A DNA stretch of 64,000 bases. It comes from Apostichopus japonicus (Eukaryota; Echinodermata; Holothuroidea; Aspidochirotida; Stichopodidae). Location of the stretch: assembly GCF_037975245.1 (NCBI RefSeq), contig NC_092569.1, positions 12,398,501 to 12,462,500 on the forward strand. The letters run 5' to 3'. Below the pieces are notes generated by a model, which did not search any database, was not told the origin of the DNA, and was given only the letters and a program-made list of their open reading frames with translations. The translations under genes were made by a program, and so were the position numbers. This document shows, piece by piece, positions 23,625 through 37,715 of this stretch; within the stretch, counting starts at the first letter, position 1, and each line of letters opens with the position of its first letter.

Positions 23625-24804
23625 GTGTGTGAATGCACCAACATACCTGTTGGTGAATCTATAATAGTAGCATTTGACAGGCTTTTCAAGTTTCATTATA
23701 TCTTGAATCTGCACTTTGCTCTACCTTTATCTACTTTTTAAAAACTTATTTGAAGGTCTCATTTATAAGGTGGTCATGATAAGGTACACCCACAAGTTAG
23801 GTCATTTAATGTATCACTCAATAATATGCCTAATTAAGAGCATGTTCCAGCTATATGAGCATAAACCATATAAACAAACTAAAATAGATAACAGCATTCC
23901 TTAAATAAACTATCCAAATGCTTTCAAGTGACTCCTTCTTATTCCACTGCAGTTACTCTACCTTATGAACCTTCCTCTTACTTCTACGTTGTCCTTAACT
24001 GATTTTAGCTGATGGTCCACTTGAGAAAACCTTTATCCAGAATAGCTGAGGACTGTTAGGCTTTCATTACACTTTAATATTTAGTTTATGCTTGACTGAA
24101 ACTATTGTTTGATTTGTACATCACGGAAGGGAAGGAGACATGATGACCGGTGATGTTTTATCCTAACTTTGATAACATTTTTGTATGATTGCTGAATATG
24201 GAGATTACTTTTATAACATGTTACAATGTCAGTTACTGAAGCAGATATTTTATAACTTTTGATTTAAGATTTAGTTTTTTTTTTTTTTATCAATTTACTA
24301 TTACTAGTCTATACCATCCATCATTTGTTTGCATTGTCCTGTGTGTGCATGTTGTTCTATACTTGTATACTTAGTCCATTCATGACCTTTTATACTTGCC
24401 TGAACATTCTGTTTCTTTAAAGTTCCTTATTCAGGTACATACAACAAAAATGCGAGAACAATATTTTATGTCCTTTTTTTTTACATTGTCTCTAAATCGC
24501 CATGCAAATCTTTCAGTAGTGTAATTCTGTTACATTTTAGATCTTATGTTGTATAACTCGTGTTAATTTGGATGTGTGAGTGAGAAAGTTACTTCATTGC
24601 TATGTCTTGATATGTAATACCACCATCTACAACTGTTCAGCAAAGATTAGACTAACATGGCTGGTTCCTTTTCACCAACACCATAAATAACATCACTAAT
24701 TCACTCTGTACAGGAGTGAAATTCACTCTTTAAAGAGTGGTCCCTCTTTACAATTCCTTGAAAGAGTTAAAATTCATTCAATTAGAGTGAATTTTTAGAA
24801 TGTA

Positions 24805-27800
24805 TGCAGGCCTATCGTGAGGTTGGCTCAAACGTCGGGTGGAAGAGGGTGGGGTGGTTCCACTCACTGGGCATACTACTGTGTACTGAATCTGCGACAA
24901 CATCATATTCACAAAAGTTGCATAAGTTACAGGACACGGGCATTTTACCCTCCATATATTGTGGTTGCCTCTCCGTAAATTGTTTGTCCCCCCCCCCCCC
25001 CCACCAAGACAGATTTTCCAATAATGAGAAACATTTTGAGGTGACAAAAAAATAATAATAAGATAATTCCTGATACAAACAAATGTATTGGTGCAGAACA
25101 TATGTAAAGCAATTAAACTTCATTTTAAATTTTAAACAGATATACTCCATTAGGCTTTAATTCAATCGATTTAGCTTTGAGTACTCAGAGATATATCTCA
25201 CACACGACACTGGTGGTTTGATATCTCTGAAGAATAACCACATTAAAGCTGAAGAGCGCCACAGTTTTATCCAAACAAGTTAGAATACAACGGAGGGAGA
25301 CAAACCCAACCAACATCATTAGCTTATACACCATAGATTTTCTTAAAGAACAACCCACCCCACCCCCTCAGAAATATCTTATAATAATAATCTTATAATA
25401 ATCACCAGTTATGTTTAACGACGCTTATTGTTTTGGACATTTTTGATACATACGGCATTCCGTAGAACTGTTTGTCTAAAACGGAAAACATCTGTAAATT
25501 ACATTTGCACTTCTAAAAAGCTTCATTTCGTTTGGTTACTTCCTCCCTGTTTTAATTGATTTATTTTTAATTAGATATTGTAAAGTAGCGAAATGTTCTT
25601 TCTTCGGTGTTTAAGTGATGTCATTGGTGCAGTATTTGTCTCTCACACTCGATTTTAAAGAAAAAAAAAATTACGTAATACTTAACCTTTACCACTACAT
25701 TTGATACGCGTTTTGACGGTTATTCAGAAACAAAAACACACTCGGGATGAGTGGTTATCCCACACGGAAGTATTATACCAATTATAAAAATATTAGCCGG
25801 ACGGGGATATACATAATATGTTATAGCATACACTCAAGATATAGTTTCTCCATATATGAGATATTCAATTGACTATGTTAGTAAATTTCCAGTGGCTTGG
25901 AATAATTTATATGACTGAGCCCCCCAGGAAATTATTTTGAACTCTCAGTCTAGCAGCTTTTGTGTTAGTGTGTTTGACATTTTCGTCCATAATATCGGTC
26001 TGGACATTGCTGGACACATATACATACGCACAGAACATTGTAAGATAATACTAACAATGCATGCAGCTTGTATGACTTCAAATGATGTGTTTACAATGCA
26101 TTACAAATATAGCAAATGAGATATCAACTTGTAGATGTCACCCAGGGGTATATATACACAATGGATTGACCTTAACATTTAAGTATGCAACGAGGAGCCG
26201 ACGTCATTACCATTGTAGCATTATAAGAAAACACACACAAAAACCCCCCAAAAACCCAGAGGAAACGATTCTGTTTCCGTTTCTTCATGTTTGCTTTATA
26301 ATTGTTACTTTCATTGATATTGGAGGCAACTTTGGGACCGACTTGGAATCGACTTTTGATATTCACTAGGGTGACACACCCACCCACCTACGCCTTCCCT
26401 CGAAAGTACACTCTATAGGAACAGTCAGAGGGAAATTGGAATGGCTATACAGACTATAAGTTACATAAATTTCACTCAATTCTTTATTTTGCTTGACCTA
26501 TTATAGTATATCAATTAACTTAAGGCATGGAATTCTACCTACTGTTATCTTTTAAAACGCTTCAGTATATGGTTACGATTAATCTTTCACAAACAAGCCT
26601 GTGAAGAACTTTACTTTATTACTTTTTTAATACATGAGTAAAAGCTGGTATGCACCTGCACAAGGTATACACTTCTGTAAATTTGTAACGTCATTCTGGC
26701 ATAAGCGAGTTATTAATTGTCTTTCAGGGAAAGCAATGTGCTTCCGTTAGGCCAGCGTATAGGTTTCAGTGATTAAAACCATAGCAACTATATCAATATA
26801 ACAAAGTATATAGTGCAAACACATCTAATATCAAAATGAAAACAACATGTATGCATGATAAAACAGTTTAGAAATATATGTATAGATAGTGCGTAAGATT
26901 CTAACAAGGTTAAATAACACATAAAAATGAATAAGCAATGAACTGAAGTTATATTAAAGGTTCTAAATGATCAGACTGTATATGAATATTGCAGCACGGT
27001 AAATGAAATAATTCCGATATACAGTTGAATTCTGAATTTCTGAACTACGGAAAGATGTACGTACGGATCTCTGAGGTATTTGCTGGATTCGATCAAAAGA
27101 CCGGTGTAAGTGGGACATGCAATGTATGGTTTTTGTCAACAGTTTTGTCCGTCAACAGTTTTACAACAGTTTGCTTCACGTACACAGATTTTTTAATATT
27201 TCGTGCCTCAAACAAGGCTTTTATTTACACTTTTTTTCTCGTGCACAGAGAGCAAAAACCAAAATCACAAACGTGTACATTATGCAAAAACCAAAGTACA
27301 TACAACAATAAAAAATAAAAAACACATATATGATCTTGTTATTTATATTACATTATGGGAAATTACAAGTCATTCAATCAAAAACTCAAGTATCATTGTT
27401 ACAATATGCCTCTAGAACATTCCATTTGCCAATGAATTTAACCATGTTGCCATTATTTACTGCAATCTGCTGTATAACTTATAGTGAAATTTTATCAAAT
27501 AGTAAAATGCTGCAATTGAAGGAATTTGATTCCTGAATCTTCCATCATGAATGACTTTTTTTTACTAAAATGAAGCACAAATTGATTCACGTACATGCAC
27601 AGATGATACGAGGAACTGTTGAAATATTTAAACTGTTGAAATTAAAACTGACTATTATTGCACTGTCCGTATATTTCCGAGCAGCTGCATGGGCGCTATT
27701 ATTCACCTGTTAACCGATACCCTCAGTCAAAAAACATATAGTTTGAAGGTTTATATACATGTACAGATGAAACCAGTCACCTGTAACTGGCTGAACTTTA

Positions 27801-28198
27801 GCCTATTGAAACAAATAGTCAACACATCCGTGCACAAAGTACAATTCAGTGACTTTAATATCAGTGGTCCTCTATGGGCACCCTGCGGGTCCATTCCGGC
27901 GCGAGCAAGATTCAATTTTATACCCGCGAAACTGCGAAAGGAACATCGCCCCCACAATCTTGCAATAACAGGCTTAACTTCCACCCTATACGATTGCGCA
28001 ATCTAGGTGTAGTTAGTTTTATAGTGATGTTTTATTCTTACCGACCCCTTTGTTCCAACGAATGAGTTTGTTTATGGTCCTCGTAGGAAATTAATGAAGA
28101 TCCCTCGCTCTGTTGTCTGTTTCACAGAACATTTTGAATGATTCATATCACTGCATTAAAATATGTACAATAAAAATTGTCACCCTCCTCCCAACATT
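24805..28198. other. Intergenic, no gene recognised
   Basis: AT-rich DNA with a C17 run near 24990-25006 and other simple tracts. Short open frames here have no recognisable motif. Nothing else could be supported. Confidence 0.4.
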
Positions 28199-29431
28199 TC
28201 ATTTCAAAAATTTCAAAAAGTTTGAATAATCTTTGATCCATTTGTGATGTCCACATTCGTTACACCCCCCTAGCCAATTTGGCCCATATGGGTCGAAGAC
28301 TCGCTTTGATAAATCTTTTTTTTTTGCTTCCAGGAAGTCGATTAATCTACAAACACCGAAATCTGTAAGTGATGTTATATCTCTAATAGGGTTACATTTC
28401 ATTGTGCCATTGTTTTTCCATTGAAAATATGAATCATAGAGATCTTTATCCTTTGATACCCTTAGGATATAGTCTGCCAAATCCTTCAACGAATCAAAAT
28501 CGTCAGCGTGAATGAAGGAATTAGACGGAGCCTGTCGTTCGTAATCCACTTTTGGGGCACCTATTACAACAGGAATAGCTTTAAAGAGAGAGAAAACATT
28601 CCAAAATTTTTCTGTAATATAACCCCCACAACAACTATTTTCGAATGCAGCAATAAATTTGTACTTTCTGAAAACCCTTGTGCAGTTCACCCAAGATTGC
28701 TTAGGACAGGATATTTCACCACAATCCCCGTACATGTCGATTGGTATGTAGTTTCCAAGATCATGTACGGCATCCGATCTCCTCCACATTGGGGTACTGC
28801 AATGACTTGAGACCCACGCCATCAAATGTTCCTTCTGATAGAAATTTGACTCGAACTTTAAAGCTGTTTTTTCCTCACCGGTGAAGGGAGAGAAAGCTCC
28901 ATATGGGGTATAAATATCTGATTTGGGATGATACGTAGAACTGATGTTAAAATGAATATCACTCATTTCTATGGGTGGAATAAACTTCCTGGAAGTAAAC
29001 GCACTCTCCTCGGTTGCAAATACCCACAGTTGATTATGTTGCCTTCTTTTCGCAAGTTCCTGCCAAATGTCAATGTCACCAATTATCCCCGAGAAAATCA
29101 ATACATCTGCTCGTTGAGTATTACCAGATTCATAGGTAGCTTTTTCAATTCGGACCGATGAATTTTCAATCCGTAGTTCGCAAGTAACGAATCTTGGAAG
29201 TATTAATTGATTTGCCCAAAAGACCGAAGTGGCGACAATAGCTACTCGGTATTGCACATCAGTACCTTCGACAGGCGTTTGTAAACCCCTTGACATAACA
29301 TCTCTTTGAAGAGGGATTGTTGAGTCATACAATAATTTACCGTCCATCGTTAATAAACCGAAGCAAGTTATCGAAACTGTTAAGAACATAACCAAGACAC
29401 AAGCAATTAAGATATTTTTGGTGTTTGCCAT
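28199..29431 (-). CDS. GT10 alpha-1,3-fucosyltransferase-like protein, intronless
   Basis: 410 residues from the ATG at 29431; the frame extends three codons further only through a TTG. Type II topology: short N-tail, one membrane anchor (about residues 7-27), stem, then catalytic domain. GT10 motifs: LWVFATEES (135-143), SDIYTPYG (171-178), MAWVSSHC (204-211), IDMYGDCG (231-238), KYKFIAAFENSCCGGYITEK (256-275) and IPVVIGAP (286-293). Family activity: Golgi transfer of fucose from GDP-fucose to GlcNAc-containing or related glycans. Length is typical. Sequons at N90, N162, N249 and N341. Oddity: the usual Y-R-x-D-S-D motif reads Y-H-P-K-S-D, changing a residue that contacts the nucleotide in characterised enzymes. 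Sea cucumbers make heavily fucosylated chondroitin sulfate, but a link to this gene is speculation. Confidence 0.93.
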   Translation of the reverse strand: MANTKNILIACVLVMFLTVSITCFGLLTMDGKLLYDSTIPLQRDVMSRGLQTPVEGTDVQYRVAIVATSVFWANQLILPRFVTCELRIENSSVRIEKATYESGNTQRADVLIFSGIIGDIDIWQELAKRRQHNQLWVFATEESAFTSRKFIPPIEMSDIHFNISSTYHPKSDIYTPYGAFSPFTGEEKTALKFESNFYQKEHLMAWVSSHCSTPMWRRSDAVHDLGNYIPIDMYGDCGEISCPKQSWVNCTRVFRKYKFIAAFENSCCGGYITEKFWNVFSLFKAIPVVIGAPKVDYERQAPSNSFIHADDFDSLKDLADYILRVSKDKDLYDSYFQWKNNGTMKCNPIRDITSLTDFGVCRLIDFLEAKKKDLSKRVFDPYGPNWLGGCNECGHHKWIKDYSNFLKFLK

Positions 29432-30745
29432 CGTCAGCAAACGGTCGATGATAAATCAAAGCAATATCAAAAATAAGCTCCACGAATGGGACAAATAAAA
29501 TCCGAACGACTGAAATGTATTAACAGAAGTATAACGTCATATAGCTATGTCGTCGAAGAAAGTGGAGTTGCAATCAGTGAATGTTCACATGACTCGCTTA
29601 CTACTAATTTTCTGTTAACGTTTGAATCCAGATGGAACATTATTATAATTTAACTATGATGATAAAATGAATGATGCTAGACTAAGGCCTTCTGACAAAT
29701 CATGCCTGCAATGTGGTGTAACATCCATCGGCGGCTAGCTATAGTATATAGGCATTCCGCTGAGTTTGAAGGTGAACGCGAATTATGACATTGTTATACG
29801 TATGCCATAAATGAACAAAACAGTAGGCCTATTGATACCAAATTCTCCTTCAATTGTGTTCGGTCAAGGTGATCCCTTTCTCTGAAGTGTGATACCAGCT
29901 TATCAGGGAAAATACTGTCCTTTTGAATTGATTTTGGAAGATTGTATTTGGTCGATGTGGCATATAGCTGCTCATCTCAGGTGTGGGCTTCTTCGTATAA
30001 CCTATATAATGAGCTGCTATAGTTCTAGACTATATTCAGACCTACATCCTTGCAGTCTAATCAACACTCTGTATTCTGTAATAAACGCACACGAACCGAT
30101 GTCATTTCCTGACCTGGTTTGGCAGATTCCCTACAGTTGCATTGTTATTTTAAGGTATACTTCTGTCATTTCATCGCTCCCATAGGAAACTAAGTAGGCC
30201 TTGGCTAGTAATATAGGCTCTAGTATTACTTCCCATTTTTTCTCTTCATTTCATGTATATATTGCACAGGCATGTACTATAGAACAATGACCTCTCTTCT
30301 TGTACCTATAGTGTACATTGCATTTAGATATATCACAAATAAATCACCATTTCATCACTTCCCAAATAAGCTTACATGACTACCTCAAAACCAAACCCTA
30401 CTCCCCATCCCCCCCCCCTCCCTCTCCAACCTTGTCGCACATCAGACTTCTGTATAATTGCTACCAATTGAAACACATAAGAAGTTAGCAATTCGGTCTA
30501 CCTCAAGCCAACGTCAACCTCCTTCCACCTGCGATAAAACTCCCCACTTGGGCAATCAGAAATGTCTTTCAAGAATCGGAGCTATCCTCAATAATTGGCT
30601 GTAAATACACTCAAAAGTACAACATAAGGTGGGGGCGGGGGGACTAACCACTTTATGTAAATGACACTGAATTTTTATATAACTTGTTCAAGTCTTTCAC
30701 TTTGCCAAAATCACCTTGGATCTCCGTCCGTATACAGAATATTAT
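29432..30745. other. Upstream flank of the fucosyltransferase gene
   Basis: No other gene recognised. A C-rich run lies near 30402-30425 and a G-rich patch near 30630-30642. No promoter element could be assigned with confidence. Confidence 0.35.
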
Positions 30746-32502
<1,757 letters not shown>

Positions 32503-32754
32503 TTACACTACCAGTCCAGGCAACTCATAAACAACTTTTTGGTAAAATTCCCATGCATCAAGACATGCCTTTTGGGATTCCAGATTAAACACATACAATG
32601 ATTTGAAGCACACATCAATGGCCTTCATAAATGTCCTCTGAGGTAGGGCATGTCTCTCGATGATCACAAATAACTGCTGAGGATGTATTTTGCCTTCTCC
32701 AAGAAGTAACACATATGGCCGCTGAGGCTTTTCTGAAATATTTTGCAAATAATC
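32503..32754 (-). pseudogene. C-terminal domain of a SAM-element-type gene, third copy
   Basis: The minus frame reads DYLQNISEKPQRPYVLLLGE, then QQLFVIIERHALPQ, AIDVCFKSLYVFNLE and EFYQKVVYELPG before the stop. This matches the conserved tail seen in element 2 (QPFILSLGPE, FFIVADKLAIP, FNIDYAPPL, SMVYGIL), so it is a diverged member of the same family. Its 5' side is cut by the hAT-like element beginning at 32755. An acceptor-like TTTTTCTTATTGACAG at about 33608-33623 (minus) may be the original exon start, displaced by that insertion. Probably broken. Confidence 0.5.
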
Positions 32755-33590
32755 CAGGGGCGTAGCCGGGATTTTTAAAGTTGTAGGCACGACTATCTGA
32801 GCGGAGCGCCACCATCAGTTTGCGCGGAGCGTACAAGAAAATGTTTGGTTTTACAAACCCCCCAGATGGCCGGAAACGGCCCTTCCCGAGTGTTCATTCT
32901 GGTTCCCTGGCCTCTTGCTAACTTGAGACACCTCATTCAATATCACTTTTAAACCCCAAAAGCAAACGAGCTAAAATAGTACGTAATGATACCCAATTCT
33001 GAGTTTACAAGCGCAAATATGAATGTGTGAATGTTGAGAAAAAATAGTGAAATGTAGGCTCAACCCTAGTTAGCGTAAGTACTTACACTTTGATGAAAAT
33101 GACGCCGATGTAGAACATCTTGAATGAATCCAAGAGAAGTTGGTATCGAAAAGGCTGTTTAGGAACTTCGACGGCGATCGTGACAACAACAGGCAACAAA
33201 GTTATTGCAGCTCTATAAAGTATGTTAATCAACGATAGGCTTATTTGACTGTGGAATGTTTCTCAACTGAAATGTTATCTGCGTAAACGGGTTCTTAACT
33301 AGATGTTAAAAACCTGACAAGGTCGGATCCTAGTCTTTTTCGGCGGGTAGAGTGTTGAATGAAACGGCACGCGATAGAAATGACAGCCTAGATGACAGAA
33401 GAATAGGCCACTTAATTAGCCATATTCTTGCTACGTTCATTTCAATAGTTTTTCCTGTCTAGATTCTTAAACTCGTCCAGCAAGTTTATGGATTTGAATT
33501 ATGGGTGTTTTTAAAAAAAAAGATAACTTGGCCAAAAATTTGTAGGCCCGGGCCTACAGTGCTACATACTGGCTACGCACTGTAGGCCCT
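32755..33590. mobile_element. hAT-like non-autonomous element with GGCGTAGCC terminus
   Basis: The left end CAGGGGCGTAGCCGGGATTT and the right-end CTGGCTACGCACTG are imperfect inverted repeats. The last 40 bp form a hairpin (GGGCCTACAGTGC with GCACTGTAGGCCC, 33550-33589), blurring the exact end. No convincing target duplication was found. It interrupts the gene fragment at 32503-32754. Confidence 0.5.
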
Positions 33591-36500
33591 TCTATTTTGT
33601 AATGTCTGTCAATAAGAAAAAGACCTGTGGTACATTACGCCCTGTCCACTGATTACTATGCATGATATCTGCACCAAAAACAACAGGGACTACCCTTGGG
33701 TTAATGGTTAATCATACCTAGTATCAACTCAAACATAAATTGATTTTTTCAGATTTTGTGTTTACATGCTTATTGCAGAAATATTCTCATTTGGCCACGC
33801 CAATCATCAATATTTAATTAGCAAACCCAAAATGGCAGTGAAAACATAGTGATGATGGTCCCAAGGCTCCACACCAAATATTAAGTAAATGTCAGCTACT
33901 TGGAATTGCCTTGTTTTAAGTTTAGCACATTAAGCCCCCCACCTCCCCCCCCCCCCCCAATTCCTATACAAGATATCTTCACTGCAAACAACAGGGAACA
34001 CCAATCTGCTATGTATCAACTCAAAATAATGTAGGATTCTTGACATATCATGTATACAAGGAAGCATCTCACGCACAGGACATCACCATTAAAAAAGAAA
34101 GCCCAAGTGTTGGAGTGTTGCAAAACAATGTTCTTCAACCATATAATTTCTCCATTAAAAACATTCATCTTAAAAATCAGTACCTTTGACAAATTTACCC
34201 CTCTACCAGGATTTAAGTAGTTGGTAACAATTCTTCATTCCATTAAGATCAAATATATCTGCATCAAATGTTTGCATAGTATCCCAAACACAAACTGACA
34301 TAATAACAAATGTGGTGGGCATAAGGTCATGCAAACTTACACAATGGAAGTCTACGAAAGCCGCACATGATTCCTTTACATATAGTTGTTGCATCTCCCA
34401 GGAACAAGTTTGCCAACTGCATACTTAAGTTAAAGTTAGGCCTAAAGTACAGGTAGGCATGGCCGCACTAACATTTACATCGTCCTCGTCCTCGAAAGGG
34501 ACTTTTATTGTGCTCATTTATATTTTTCTTCTCTCAAGAATGACAAAATTAAATACAAATAAAAACATACATAGATACATAAGTTACATGCTTTGTTAGT
34601 AATAATGATAACATATTTTTACATAAATATAACAAAAAACAATCGAAGAATGTTTGGTTACCTTTCATAAAGGCAACAAAATGTTAATAAGTGCAAAAAA
34701 AGTTATACCATGGTAGCCAGAACTTTTCCCATTTATCTTCAGTCATGTTGCTTGAAAGAGTATATACTTTTTGGCACCAAGCAAAATCATCTTTCAGAAA
34801 ATGATTCATGTTATTGACTGAAGGACTTGTCTTCTTCAATTTTAGAAAGAAAGATGACATATTTTACCAAAATTATTATAAGGTTAAAGATTTTATCAAA
34901 CTTCCCACCAAGTAAATCGATTTAGGATTTAAGACCAAAAAAAAATTGATGTAGGAAAGTGACTCGGGCTAGCCAAGACTTTGTAAAATCATTGAACATT
35001 GAAATAATTCTTTCTTTCCACACATAAAGTAGCAATGTACTGTATAGCACTAAGCACACCAGTCACAGTTGCCACAAGTTCCAGTTATTGTTATGGAACT
35101 TGTGCTTAATTGTAGAATGCCCGCCACCTTTTGAATCTCACACATTATGACCGGAAGTCCTTATAGTAAGCAATTGCTCCGGCAATTGATATCGTAGGAA
35201 CAATAATGAATCTGAAGATTAATGACTCAACAAAGGTAGCTAGGTCAATTACAAACAGTAGGCATACACCATCATTAGTTACAACGCAAGGCTGGGATGT
35301 AAATGATGAACAATGGACCCTGTGGTATGGCCTAATCAGATCAACCTACACGTGTTAAACTCTTTGTATCCTATAGGCTGTAAATATTTACACAGCAAAC
35401 TGATCCTAACTTAGTGCTATAGAAATAGAACAGGCTATTGTTAGTAGTGTAGTAGTGCACTATACAAATGCTACAAAAAGGACCTAGTATATGCCTGTCG
35501 TGTTATGGCTAATATCTTTCACCAACGGTAGCTTACCCTTCGGTTTCTCTTTCACTTAAGAAGTTATTCTTTTGCTATCTGAGGAAAGAGCTCGTCTCTG
35601 TTTTGAGATTTCGGTAAAATACTGGTAACATTTTTTATTGCATTCTCCTCTGTCTCTTAGGCTATACCCATAACACACTTTGTTTGCAGTGTCCAAGACT
35701 TTTCCGAATTCTTTTAACGAAATCAAGTCACGACATTTCATGTATTACATCTATTACTGCGAAACAAAGTATCTATATACATGATATTTCATGTATTTTA
35801 TCATCTAATGTATTTATGTGATCTAATGTATCTACATTTAACGTATCTTATCATAAGCTGTGACAAACACGAAGAACTTAATCGCTCTTTTATCGCTGTG
35901 GCGCTCAGAGTTTTGATTGTTTAATGTCAGGGGGTGGGGGGGGGGCGGAGCAGGGTCACAGGGTTCCATGCAGCCAAGGTTTGTGAAAACTGAAAAAAAA
36001 CATCAGAAGAGACCTTTCCATAAATGAGAAGTGTATGTTTTGTTGATGAAAGGACCCTTCCATATTTTTGTAATGGGAAAGGTGCCCTTTTGTGGAGAAG
36101 TGTATCAGAGAGTGTAACTAAACCAGTCTGATATGTTACTGAAGAATGCACAGACCCATTATTTGTCGGTAAGGTTAATTGAGATAAGTTTGTCTCCCTG
36201 CCCCCACCCCCCCCCCCATCACCTCCAGTGAGCCATCTTCGGCCTGCACGCCGTGACTGGTTGCATTTTCTGAATATAGCTTAGGATAGCTAGGATAGGA
36301 TAGGATTGGAAACAGACAGCTGCGAGCAACATTCATAAAGTAATAATTAATTAATTAATTAATTAATTAAAGAATGTCTATCAACTGAGGCTTCAGTGCG
36401 ACAGGTTGTTCCTGTACCTTTTCATGCTCAATTCCGAAATACCTGCTAGGTTTTGCCCCCCCCCCCCACATCTTTTAATTTTTTTTTTGGTTTCTGACAA

Positions 36501-37394
36501 TCAGATAAATCATTGTCGTCTATATACCACTGCCATATCACGTGCATTAGTTAAAATGAGTAAAGAAAACGAAACAGTGAGTTGCATTAATAATCCTATC
36601 AAATGTATGGGGTGTATTGTGAACAAATACCCCGTCACCCCCTTCACCCCCCCCCCCCGCACGCAAAAAAAAAAGAAAGCAAGGAACTACACATCATCCG
36701 CTGTATACTTCACAAATATCATGTACATTATTGCTTAATGTACGTATATATATTATAAATGCTTTGAAATATAATATAAGAGAAAATGAGCAGCTACGTA
36801 AATTTTGCCGGTGCGGCCAACGACACCTCGTGCCCTCTAAAACAAGTGACACCCACCTTCCGGTGAAGACTATATCGTTAGCTGGCGAAGTGGCTGGTAA
36901 TGCTATTAAACGTGCAGTCAGTTAACCAATTGGACCCCATGTACACTAGTTAATTACATGCTTATATCATTTAGAGATCCAGATGTCCCCAGATGGACCC
37001 CACTCCTTTAACATATACCTTCGGAGCCAACGAAAGGATTTTTGAGGCATCTCATAATACCCACCAAACTAACAACTCGGAACGGAAGCCTGAAAGTGCC
37101 ATAGTATTCTGGTAACACGAGGTGCCAAATATAGCAATTTGTCTCATCCCAGCTCCCCCACCCCACCCCACCCCACCCTGGTTGGGTTCGTGTTGAAGTC
37201 AGCTCTTCCTTGGGGTCCCATTTGTATTGCCACACATGCATGGCCCATGTTAGTCCTTGTTTTGATCCTTAAAACACATGCTTTAAAAAAAAAAAATACT
37301 TCAAGTAACAACAGTTACAGGACAGAATATTTACAAAGATCGACGAGTGTTGATATCTTCAAAAGATTCCAACTAAAAGTAAACATCTATAAAG
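33591..37394. other. Intergenic, no gene recognised
   Basis: Contains poly-C/G runs (about 33936-33958, 35930-35945, 36200-36217, 36646-36658), an (AATT)n run at 36345-36370 and AT-rich sequence. Open frames here are proline- or glycine-rich artefacts of these runs or have no motif. Confidence 0.4.
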
Positions 37395-37674
37395 TCAATA
37401 TGGTCTCAATTTCATCTCGACAAATTTAACAACAAAACGGTGCTCACTAAGCAGCTTCCAGTAAATACCCTTCAATTCGGATCCATTGTATTGGCCATTG
37501 GGATTGAAAAGACTGCACCATTTCCTCGCGTCGTACCAAAAGGCTCCGTGGTTCTCCACAGCGCATTCAAAGTCATTTGTCCCCTCGACATTGTCGGCAT
37601 TATCTCGGTCTTTGGTAGACCATGGCGCACCAAGGTTGAATATCATTGAGGGACGAGCTAAAGAAAAGAAAATC

Positions 37675-37715
<41 letters not shown>

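Larger units (their letters stand above)
20123..24804 (+). mobile_element. SAM-gene mobile element 1 with terminal CACTCT/GAGTGA palindrome arrays
   Basis: The left end TACACTCTAAATAAAAAAGA is followed by alternating GAGTGA and TCACTC words (20141-20280). The right end reads, inverted, TACATTCTAAAAATTCACTC, preceded by the same kind of array (24698-24795). Inside are a SAM-like first exon (20450-20513), a C-terminal exon of the same gene (23539-23624), a hAT MITE (22249-22572) and a Penelope-like fragment (21699-21911, minus). Its organisation matches the element at 59650 onward. Class unassigned; no clear target duplication seen (left flank ACCCC, right flank TGCAGG). Confidence 0.6.

Noticed and set aside
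24778-25150. Overlapping minus open frames with poly-Gly
   Set aside because: Depend on the C17 run near 24990; no motif or splice context.
27689-28006. Opposing open frames around 27.8 kb
   Set aside because: No family motif recognised on either strand and no splice support; left unannotated.
29432-29440. Three extra N-terminal codons for the fucosyltransferase
   Set aside because: They rely on a TTG start; the ATG at 29431 gives a normal type II protein.
32747-33590. 8-bp target duplication for the hAT-like element at 32755
   Set aside because: Flanks AAATAATC and TAGGCCCT do not match; the exact right end is uncertain.
36406-36738. 110-codon open frame with Pro runs
   Set aside because: Crosses two poly-C runs and a poly-A run; no conserved motif.
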